Origin: Dryomyza anilis
Lineage: Eukaryota > Arthropoda > Insecta > Diptera > Dryomyzidae
Assembly (NCBI GenBank): GCA_951804985.1
Contig: OX638130.1
Coordinates: 100,003,700 to 100,067,699, forward strand
Reading direction: 5' to 3'
Length of the DNA stretch: 64,000 nucleotides
Positions within the stretch are counted from its first letter, which is position 1. Each line of letters opens with the position of its first letter. Below are positions 27,801-39,800 of this stretch, piece after piece. The notes beneath the pieces were generated by a model. That model made no database searches, was not told the origin of the DNA, and saw nothing but the letters and a program-made list of their open reading frames with translations. The translations under genes and the position numbers were made by a program.

Positions 27801-30800
27801 TGGTGGTATTGCTGGTCCTACTGTTGGTTTTACTGTGGGTTCCGCTGTTAGTTCTACTTTTGGTGCTGCTGTTGGTCCTACTGTCTGTCGTGCGCGCAGA
27901 CAATAAGTGTAGCAGGACGAACGAACGCACAACGGGCGCACGCAAGGACATACGACAAACAGACAATTGCAGGATCTACGTAGAAAAGTGTGGCGAAATG
28001 TTTAGAGTCGGAAGTGAGTCTTCGGTTGCTGGTGCTGCTGCTGCCGGCTACGGTTGTTTGGGTTGTTGTCACATGTTGGCTTCGCAGAATTAATTACTTT
28101 TCCAAATAAATATCGTAGAAAAGCCAAGCGAAGCCAAGGACCAACAACAAAAGGACCCCAGCAATAACACCAACTACAACAAGAACAAACTCGACGACGA
28201 CCATAAAGCGAAAACAATATCCTGAAGGACATAAATTACAAAACTCGGTCGGTCGTTCATTCGGTACGTTCAACGTTTTGTGTCTTCGCATTGTTTTAAG
28301 GGGTTATTTTTGGCAAAAGCCAACCAAAGGATATGGTTTGGTGTTTCAGAAATTACGCAGCACCAAGTTAAGCAAGGATGTGTGTTGCTGGATTTTGTGT
28401 CTCTTGTCTGGTCGGTCTTGCTGTTCGAAATGGCACAAAATATGCCTTGCCCTGGCCATGGCTTTGCCTATAATTTTGGCTTTTGTTTATATGTTTTTGT
28501 TGCATATTGTTTTTTATTTATTTTTATTACCAAGTTGAAATTATTTAACCTCTATTCAGTGATTGTGTTGCCATTGTTTTAGTTTTTTTTTTTTGTTTCT
28601 GTTTGTATTTTCTATAGCCATCGGCTCGGTTTGTTGCCTGCCTCTCTGGCAAGTGTTAAAAGCCTGCTTTTGTTCTTTGTTTTGCATGCTTATTGGCGTA
28701 AAATGTCGCCTTTAAATTAAATGAGCTGACAGTTTTTGGCCAAAATTTATTTTCGACTTTCTAGACATTTCCAACTAAATACTGTGTGGGAGGGGTACAG
28801 AGTTTATGTTTTGTGGATTTCTGGCTAGTTTTTGTTTTCATTATGAAGTTTTGTTCGCTTCAAAGCTAAATACTTTCAAATTAGTATTTCAAAATTTAAA
28901 TTTTTCACTGAAAATTCTATTTTTCACTAAAAATTCCAGTTTTCACTCAAAATTTATTTTTTCACTAAAAATTCAAAATTTTTTATAAAAAATTATTTTC
29001 ATTTTTTTTTACTAAAAATTCAATTTTTCACTAAAAATTCAATTTTTCACTAAAAATTAAATTTTTCACTATAAATTCAATTTTTCACTAAAAATTCAAT
29101 TTTTCACTAAAAATTCAATTTTTCACAAAAAAATCAAATTTTCACAAAAAAATCAATTTTTCACTAAAAATTCAATTTTTCGCTAAAAATTAAATTTTTC
29201 ACTAAAAATTCAATTTTTCACTTAAAATTCAATTTTTCACTTAAAATTCAAATTTTCACTTAAAATTCAATTTTTCACTAAAAATTCAATTTTTCACTAA
29301 AAATTCAATTTTTCACTAAAAATTCAATTTTTCACTAAAAATTCAATTTTTCACTAAAAATTCAATTTTTCACTAAAAATTCAATTTTTCACTAAAAATT
29401 CAATTTTTCACTAAAAATTCAATTTTTCACTAAAAATTCAATTTTTCACTATAAATTCAATTTTTCACTAAAAATTCAATTTTTCACTAAAAATTCAATT
29501 TTTCACTAATAATTCAATTTTTCACTAAAAATTCAATTTTTCACTAAAAATTCAATTTTTCACTATAAATTCAATTTTTCACTAAAAATTCAATTTTTCA
29601 CTAAAAATTCAATTTTTCACTAATAATTCAATTTTTCACTAAAAATTCAATTTTTCACTAAAAATTCAATTTTTCACTAAAAACTCAATTTTTCACTAAA
29701 AATTCAATTTTTCACTAAAAATTCAATTTTTCACTAAAAATTCAATTTTTCACTAAAAATTCAATTTTTCACTAAAAATTCAATTTTTCACTAAAAATTC
29801 AATTTTTCACTAAAAATTCAATTTTTAACTAAAAATTCAATTTTTCATTAAAAATTCAATTTTTCATTAAAAATTTAATTTTTCACTAAAAATTCAATTT
29901 TTCATTAAAAATTTAATTTTTCACTAAAAATTCAATTTTTCACTAAAAATTCAATTTTTCACTGATAATTAAATTTATCATAAAAAATTTAATTTTTCAT
30001 TAAAAATTCAATTTTTCCTTAAAAATTCAATTTTTCATTACAAAATTCAATTTTTCATTAAAAATTCAATTTTTCATTAAAAATTCTATTTTCATTAAAA
30101 ATTTGATATTTCACTAAAAAAATTTCATTAAAATTAAATTGTTCACTAAAAATTGAATTTTTCACTAAAAATTCAAATTTTCACAAAAAAACAATTTTTC
30201 AATAAAAAACTCAATTTTTCACTAAAAATTCAATTTTTCACTAAAAATTCAATTTTTCACTAAAAATTCAATTTTTCACTAAAAATTCAATTTTTAACTA
30301 AAAATTCAATTTTTCATTAAAAATTTAATTTTTCATTAAAAATTCAATTTTTCATTAAAAATTCAATTTTCATTAAAAATTTCATATTTCACTAAAAAAA
30401 TTTCATAAAAATTAAATTTTTCACTAAAAATTCAATTTTTCACTAAAAATTTAAATTTTCATTTTCGCTAAAAATACAATTTTTCACAATTATAACGACA
30501 TAAGTTGCAACTTTTTTTTTATTTGTTTTTCATCTATTATTTTTTTATATTTTTAGTTTGTCGCAAATCGTTGCTTTGCGGCACCGACAACTGCTGCTGC
30601 TGCGTTTGCCTCAGAATGTCAGCAACATTTTCGCAAAGTCAAGTTACAAGTATTTCGAATGACATATTTGTCTTTGCCATATTTGTTATTGTTGTTGCCT
30701 GCTATTCTTATTGTTGCTTTTAATATTGTTGCTGTCGCTTTTATTGTTGCTGTTGTTGTTGTTGCTGCACATAATGTTTAGAAAGTTGCAAGTACCGAAA

Positions 30801-33800
30801 ATGTGTTGTTGCTGTTGTGCGGTGACGGAAATGCACTTTGATGTTGCTACCTTACCTGCTGCTGCTGGTGGTTTTTGGATGCTGACGCAGCAGCAGCAGT
30901 TGCCAAACTTTATGTTGCCGCTAAGGTTATTGTTGCAAGGTGTCTTTCACTTCTTGTCTTGTTGTTGCTGTCATTGCCTTTGGGGTTTCGCATATTTCAA
31001 ATATTTGCTTAGATGCAAAAATAGAATAGTATAGAAACTAAAATATGTTCTGTAAACAGGGAGGTTTTTCTTTTACTAACTCTAAATAAACGTGGAATTT
31101 TATGCGAAGCTTTTGGAAAATTTGCAAAATTTCATAAACAAAATAATTTGTCAAACAACAGCAACATATTACACATAAGAGCAACTTGTCTAATGCCAAT
31201 AAATAATTTTACAAACATTACAGAAGATGTCTAGTAAGAAAAAAACCCTCTAAAAATAATAAATTCGACATAGTGTAAAAAATAGTAGTAGTAGTCGCAA
31301 AAGACATCTGTCTGTCTGTGTCGTCTATGTAGGCGTCATGTGAAGATCACCACAGCCGATTAATGCGATTAGAGCGCATTTCCTACAACGAACACTTGAG
31401 GCTACTTAGTGCTTTTAGTCTATAGGGTGTATAGCGTATAGCCTATGCTACAACCTATGTTAATCCTACGACTCTGTGGCAAAATATCTAATAAAATACG
31501 CGGCAACACCTACGCAATGCATGTTGCGGTAATTTAGCAGATACGGCGACGTCAAGCACGATAGCCAAAGAATTGCATATTCAAAATGTTGGGGACATAA
31601 ACACGAAATAAAACAAAAAAAACGAAAAACAACGCACTCCATAAATAATTGGTCGCTGGTCTCAACGAAGCGCGGTAGGATCAATATGTGGACGAAGGAA
31701 GGCGGTTTGGGGGCAGTGCCAGAGTTGGAGTAGATGCTAAAGAGTCAGATGTTGAGTCAACAAAGTTTTTTTTTTGGAATTTGCGAGTTAAAAAACAACA
31801 ATGTCTGCTGCAAGACTCATTCATGAAAGACAATGTTGTGGAGGATGAAGAGATGAATGAATTGATTTGGTATAAGTGGAAGTGGAAAAGGTTATAAGAG
31901 GTACTAGAAGTTATAAGAGGAATTAGATATGGTACAGAACAGTGTAAAATGTGAGAGAGATTACATTTTAAAGTAGGTATTGGCATTTATGAAGGTGTAG
32001 TTGGTATAAGAGGAGACTTACACAGTGCAAGAAAGGAAGGACCAGGAGGTAATAGAGTTTCAATGGAATGAGGTATATGTGGATTAAGTCAAAGACTTAA
32101 AATATATCTATTTTATTTGATATTAATAGTGGTACAATATGAGGTTAATATTAGGTTAAAACAAGGTTTAGAAAGAAGTGAAGAAGTTGGTATAACAGAA
32201 AGAATAGGCGATGATTACTTGGATATATAGGAAGAAGTAAAAATAATAAGTGGGGGTTTAATTTTAGGCATTTTTCAGGAATATTTGTTGGATACTACCG
32301 TTCAACACACAGAAATTTGGAAGTTTATTAGAAGAGTATAACTGATTATGAAATTATAACGGCGAATTCTCATTTCAGTTTGAGTTCGGCCATAAAATAT
32401 GCAGTTCAGTCAATGGCAAACCTACGAGAGTAAGACTTTGCATATGAAAAGCTCTTATCCACCGTTCGGATTCGGCATTAAACTGTAGGTCCCAGCACTT
32501 TGAGAATAAATATACCACGTTCAGGTAAAAATGGTTAGAGAACTCGGCCTATGTTGTTATAGCGCCAAGCTATGATGAATTGTATAGAATAGTGTCGTAT
32601 GAGAAAATAAAATATTGAAAGTATATGTGGATGTTCAAGACGCGGAAGATTTGGTGTATGATGAGATTTAGATAAGATCTAAGACAAAAATATTATACAA
32701 TAATTCGAGATGTAAGAACAAATTTAAGACGAGATGTAAGATGAGGTGTACGACAAGGAGTAAAAGGAAGTACAATGCTGGAAGTGGTAGACGAGGTTTT
32801 AGAAGAGGTGTAAATTGAGCTATCAGATAAAGTATTTATAAGTTGAAAAATATAAAGATGTCATAGTTAAAGGATGTAGGGACAATATAACAAAAATTAG
32901 AGATATTGATAGATTCTGGAATTTTAGAATCTACAGATTTAATGAGATGTTAATTTTTTTTGTACATATTAACGAACGCTCAAGGGATGCCTATACATGC
33001 AATATACAGTGTTGATCGAACAAAGGATTATAGGTTATTGGGTGTGAGAAAAGATGGAGTAGTGTCGGTGAATGTTTGTTTTGAACTTGCCAATATCAAA
33101 GATGTCACAAAAAGCAGCGAGATTGTTCGACAAACGTATCGTGCGACTGAAGAACGAATTCTCGCTGTAATGCGTGGTTCAATTGAGAGCCGAGTGGACT
33201 ACGAGGGGTGTCCGAGAAGAACGAGAGAAAACATGGCCGTACGTTGTTATATTCGGTCCAGGAACTCCAAAGAGGATTTTGAAGCCCATGCCCAAAAGAG
33301 GGAGTTGTATTCCATCTTAGGCCGAATATAGGTGGTGTAGACAGTGGTAAATCAGGCCGGGGGGTAAGATGAGAGATATAAAAAAAGTAGGACGAGAGAT
33401 AAAACGAGATATAAGAAGAGAGTTAAGATCTAAGAAAAATAAGAGGAGAGATAAAAAAATCAGAGGCAAAATGGAAGGTAAGATGAAAGATATAACAAAA
33501 TTACGACGAGAGATAGAACAAGATGTAAGACGAGAGATAAGATCTAAAAAAAGTAAAAGAAGAGACAGGATAAAAAGTAAGACCAAAGGTATGAGAGAAT
33601 GTTCAAGATGAGATGTATGGGGCGATGTAATATGAGAACTATGACAAAATTAATACGGGAGATAAAATGTGGTGTAATACTCGAGATTAATCAAAACGTA
33701 AGACAATAAATAAATGGAAGGTGAGATGAGAGATGTGACAAAAGTGTGAAGAGAGATGAAACGAAGTGTAAGATGAGAGGTAAGACAAAAAGTTTGACCA

Positions 33801-36800
33801 GAGAATGGTTAAAATGTAAGGTGAGGTGTAAGATAAGAAATAGGACAAAAGTAAAGAGGTAAAACGTGGTGTAATACTATGGTAAATACAAAAAGACCAG
33901 AGGTAAAAGGTTCAAGATGAGATGTATGAGGCGATGTAAGATGACAAAATAAAGAGGAGAGGTAAAACGTGGTGTAATACTAAGGTAAATCAAAAGGTAA
34001 GACCAGAGGAATGAGACAGGGTCAAGATGAGATGTAAGGGGCGATGTAAGATGACAAAATAAAGACGAGAAGTAAAACGTGGTGTAATACTAAGGTAAAT
34101 CAAAAGGTAAGACCAGAGACAGGACGGAAGGTAAGATGAGAGATATGGAAAAAGTAAGATGATATGTAAAACGTGGTCTAAGAAGAGAAATAAGACAAAA
34201 GTAAAACCAGATGTAAGACGAGATATAAAACCAGTAGAGGCATCATTTACAGAGTAGTACAAATTAAATATATTGGCTTAGGTATTAAATCGGTAAAGTC
34301 CTTAAATCTAGTAAAGTCTATGAAGTACATCACAAATATAATAAAAAGAAAAAAAGAAGAAAATAAATACAAATTAAGTCAATGAATCAGTACAACGAAA
34401 ACAAAATGAATTCTACTGTTTAGTTGCAAATTTACGCAATGTATTTGATGTCGAGTTTATCTCGTCATTAAGATTACGAGAAAATGTTGCAAGGGGGATA
34501 ACTACTGATGGCGATCTCACTGTCGCTGAATGAGTTGCCAGCCTGCATTGTGTAGCCGATTAAATAGGAAGGCAGGCAGTCGGTCGTGTAGTGGTGCCGG
34601 CGGTGGTTCAGGAGGGCGGATATTACTTATGCAGATACTTAATAAAACGCCCACACATTTCCTATTTTATGCAATAGTCTTGTAGCCGACTGGCGTCTTT
34701 TATTTTAAATGTAAAATAAGAAACTGAAAAAATAAAACACTCTTATTTTATTATAATTTGTATTACAGGCTGTTTGTGTCTGTTGATTTTTATTTTGCTA
34801 CGTTGGCGAATCTTATTTTATTTGATTTTTTCTTTTTCAGACAACATCAAATGTTGCAACAACATTATTTTTTCTCGTTTAAATTATTTAGCGGTTGTAT
34901 GTTTCGAAAACTATCTAGGAAAACAACATTAGTCCAATCTGTGCAATATGGCGTTATAGCTCTATTTGACTGACTGACTTTTTGTCTGTCTGCCTGTCTA
35001 TCTATCACTTTTTCAGTCTGTCTGTCGCATTGTCTATTAGCATGTCGCCATATTTAATGATATACTTTGTGACAGTCGCGGTAATTTGTTTAAAATGCAA
35101 AAATTTGTCAAGGAAATTCGTCATTTTGGGTGATTTTCTGAATTTTCCGCATTTTGTTTCGCGATAGATAATGCTGCAGTCATGCATTAATGCGATTATT
35201 GTTGGTTTTTATTTGTGGGCTATGTTGTTGCTTTTATTGTTGCTGTGAATAAAATGTTGCTGCTGCCATCTGTCGGCAACTTAAGTGTATTTGTCGTGTG
35301 TGTAGGATGCATCGTTTATCATATTTTTTTTTATAATAAAGCCTTCCGACTATGAGCTCATATTTTATTTTCAGATTTTTTTTTTTTTTTTTTTGGTTAA
35401 ATGTAATGATGATAATGCGTTGTTTGTGGTTTTCTGGTTGTCATATGTTAAGCCCCATTTACATATTATTATCTAACGTATTTGACAACTAAGCGAAATT
35501 TAAAAATTTGTTCAATATGCCTTTTCTTTTGGCTGGTAGTCGTGGGAATTTGCAAAATTTAACTTAATTTTGATATTGAGTCCAATTTGATGCTTTTTCC
35601 AAATATTCGGAATATAAATTTATTATGGCTCAAAAACAACCCAACATGCTAGTGAAGGGTTAATATGTTTTACAAAAGTGATTCTCTTGAAAATTATCAT
35701 TTAGTCTCTGAATACACAAATTATCACAGATCTGCGAAATAGCGTCATTTTAGGTTGATAAAGTTTGTTTTTTATACCACATACACTCAGAAAAAACATA
35801 CAATAAAATTAATAGTTTTTACTATTAAAATTAGTCAATAGGATATTTGCCCGATAAACTATTAACTCAATCGGTGAATCCTATTAAATACTATAAAATT
35901 TATTTGAGTTTGTATGAATATATTTATTATTTGTATACTATTAAATCAACAACTATCCTATTGACAAATTTTAATGGGATTTTATGAGTTTTTTTTCTGA
36001 GTGTACCAAAACGTCCCAAAACCTAGATGGAGGCGTGAACGGTATGGACATGTTATATTCTTGATCAGCTTCTTCTGATAAGTCAAGTGTGCGACTTCCG
36101 TATGAACACCCAGAAAAAAAAATCCTTAAAATTCCATTAAAATTCGTCAATAGGACAATTATTGATTTAATATTATACAAAAAATAAATCTTTTCATATA
36201 AACTCAATGGCAATTTCATGGCATTTTCTGTATTTAATGGTATTTTACGATTAAAATAATAATTTATCCTATTGACTATTTTTAATAGTGAAAAAACTAT
36301 TATTTATATAGTATATTTTTCAGGGTGTATGTTCCTCTGTCTGTTGTAATGTAAGTGAGATTTAGAGATACCCGAATGTCCGTCCGTATGTCTGTTGAAA
36401 TCACGATTATAGAAAAATAAGAGGAGCTAGAACAATGCCATTTAATCTTAAAATTACTTGTACACCTACGCTGTCTGGTATTGAAAATGAACGTGATAGT
36501 ACGATTGTGACCTGTGTTTCAGCCACATTTCGACGCCTCTTACGAAAACAAGCACATTTTAAATTTTTGTTCGAAATTTTCTATACAAAATATTGAAACG
36601 TGTTTGTTTTCATAAGAAGCGTTGATTTGTACTTTTAACTCATATAACAAAAAAATCTACGGAAAATGATTCCTTTATAGGCCAAGATTAACCCATAATG
36701 TACGGCTTATATGGCAAGTATTGATATTTGGCTTGAGAGGTTTGCTCCAATCATTGAAACGATTGGCATCAAACTATGATGCTTTATTCTCGTGTAGTGA

Positions 36801-39800
36801 CTATTTGGCATACTTCACACACAGAAATATATTGAACGTAAATATAGCAACTGAGATTAATTGATAGAAAATAATTAATTCTATTAATATAATTAATTGG
36901 ATATACGAATTAATTAATAGTATAAATTAAATCTCTTCTGGGTTAGTTTATATGCTAATAAATACACATATATTATAGCATACACACAAACCGACAGTTT
37001 TACAGACACTACACAGTTTTATAGGCACTAAACAGTTTTACTGGCACTATTCTACCGATACTAAAAAATCGTTAGAATTCATCGGCACTGCAGTGTTCAA
37101 GGTACTCTGCAAATTGTAAGGTAATGATAATTTCTGGATTACCGATAACTTTCCACGTTTTTGGTTTAGTTTTCTCATTTAGACAAATTCGAACACACCA
37201 TAACTAGAGAATACTTCTCAATTAAGATAAAATACCTATCAGAAAAGTAGTCTAATTACTGATCTTACCGAATATAAATCAATGGAGTCTTTCGAAGAAC
37301 TAATAAATGTCGAAACACTAATAAATGTTAAACGCAAAGATCAGCTATTGTGATAAGAATGATTTACCATTATTTGTGAGCCTTATAAACGGCTCAAACC
37401 CATTGCATAAATAATGCAGTTTGATAAAGACGCCACGCATTACGAAGTCACCGTCGACACAGCGACGACATCATGCAATCGACGACGACTTAATGATGAC
37501 AGAATCACCAGAAACGGCGACGTAAGAGCACGAAATGGTACAACCTACCTACCGCACATGAAACGTAATACCAGATAAATACATTATTTCGAAAACAGGT
37601 AGAGCTAATGCACGGAGTACAGTAAGTAAAGAAGTAAGGAAGAAAAAAACTGAAAAAAAAAATCATATAGCAACAGAGGAAAATGTCAAGTGAGCAAAGG
37701 AAGGGCACCAGATAGCGACTGGCAACGCCCTCAATATGTGGACACAGTAAACTGACTAAGGATAGTCTGGGAAAAAGTATTGTTTTTTCCTTTTGAAAAG
37801 ATCACAGCAAAACAGAAGCTGCCCTGTCTGTTGGTTGATGACATTGATTTATAGGTCAAAACGTTGAATAATAAATTATTTTATATTTCGTTTCATTTTG
37901 AATTAAAGTCGATATGTGTTGCACTTACCATACATTTTGCCCTCGTCGGAGAGTATAATTTTCCGTCGTCCACATGGTGGATATATTGAGAGGGCCTCTT
38001 GAAAACTTTGTTCAATATCAGGACTCCAGACACCTTCGGCATCGGCGGATGAGAGATCTTTTTCGTCCTGCAATATAAATAAGAGAGAGAGTCAAATTTA
38101 ATTAATTTAATTTTAACTTTTTTATGGTACATTTGTAACCAGTCGGTCGGTCACATTTCATGTTTCATGCTCCGGTTGTTGACACTAATGAAGTGAGTGT
38201 CACACAGAGATTCGGAACGATGACGACGAGCGGAGCGATTGTGCGCCCGCCATTAACTCGAGTGAGTGTCGGACGAGTACTAGTTGTACGTAGTACTAGT
38301 AGTTATAGTGTCTGTGTCAATGAAGTGAATAGTATGTGTTTGAAGTGGCATTAATTTTAAGTAGCATTTAATGAGCATCGAATGAAATACACGTGAGCGG
38401 CGACAAAAGCTACGTCGTGCATTTAACAGATACTCTGTCGTTTGTTTGTACCATTTGTGCTGCTGCTGTTCGTCTGTACGATTGGTGGGACGGACTGGGA
38501 CGTATGGTCGTTCGGTCGTTCAGTCGATCATCATTCATTTATTATTGAGTGTCAAGTGCTCAAATTACACTATGTTGTTGTATAATGTTGTAGCTGTTAT
38601 TGCTACTACTTAGTTGTTATGGGTCAATGATTTTAATGGTGTCTTTTTGGATGTTGTTTTCTTGTTTTCATTACGTTGACATCTCCCACATGGCACTATT
38701 TATAGCACTAAATCTATTTTGATACTTTTAAGAGCCATGAAGTAAATGGGTTGAAACATAATTTATCACACCTGTCACATTTAAAGATTTATTTTAAAAT
38801 TTTCACTGCAAATATAACTTTTCATTGAAATGAATATTTTTAATTAAACATTTTAGTCTAAATCAATTATAATTTGTATTATGGTATTTTTTTTAATTTT
38901 CAATAAAAAATAACATTTTCATAAAAATTTTGATTTTTCTAAAAATTACATTTTCAATCAAAAATTACGTTTTTAATTAAAAATTCAATTTTTCAAATAA
39001 TAATTCAATTTTTTAATTAAAAATTCAATTTTTCAATTAAAAATACAATTTTTCAATTAAAAATTCAATTTTTCAATTAAAAATTCAATTTTTCAATTAA
39101 AAATTCAATTTTTCACTAAAATTTAAATTGTTCACTAAAAATGAAATTTTCAATAAAAAAAAAAAATTCTAAATAAAAATTCAATTTTTTACTTAAAATT
39201 CAATTTCTCACTAGAAATTAAATTTTTCACTAGAAATTCAATATTTCAATAAAAAAATTCAATTTTTCATATATATTAAATTTTTCACTGAAAATTCAAC
39301 TTTTCACGAAAAATTCAACTTTTCACAAAAAATTCAACTTTTCACGAATAATTTTTTTACTAAAAATTCAATTTTTCTCTCAAAATTTAATTTTTCACTC
39401 AAAATTTAATTTTTCATTCAAAATTCAATTTTTCACTGAAAATTCCATTTTCAATAAAAAAAATCAGTTTTAAATAAAAAAAAAATACAGTTTCAATAAA
39501 AACTCAATTTATGACAAAAAAAATCAATATTGGACTATATTTGATTTTTATTATTTTCACTAAAAATTCAAATTTTCATTAAAAATTAAATTTTTCACTA
39601 AAAATTCAAATTTTCATCAAAAATTAAATTTTTCACTAAAAATTAAATTTTTCTCTAAAAATTCAAATGTTCATTAAAAATTAACTTTTTCACTAAAAAT
39701 TAAAATTTTCATTAAAAAAATAAAATTTTTCACTCAAAATTCATCTTCTCACTAAAATCCAATTTTTCACTAAAAATTAAATATTTCACTAAAAAAATTA

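Noticed and set aside
28890..30490. CRISPR-like array of short direct repeats
   Set aside because: Units are contiguous with no unique spacers and lie in an intron of an animal gene; it is a satellite.
32960..33331. 123-codon plus-strand protein, similar to a plus-strand frame at 59261-59494
   Set aside because: Both are antisense to the conserved reverse-transcriptase C terminus on the minus strand.
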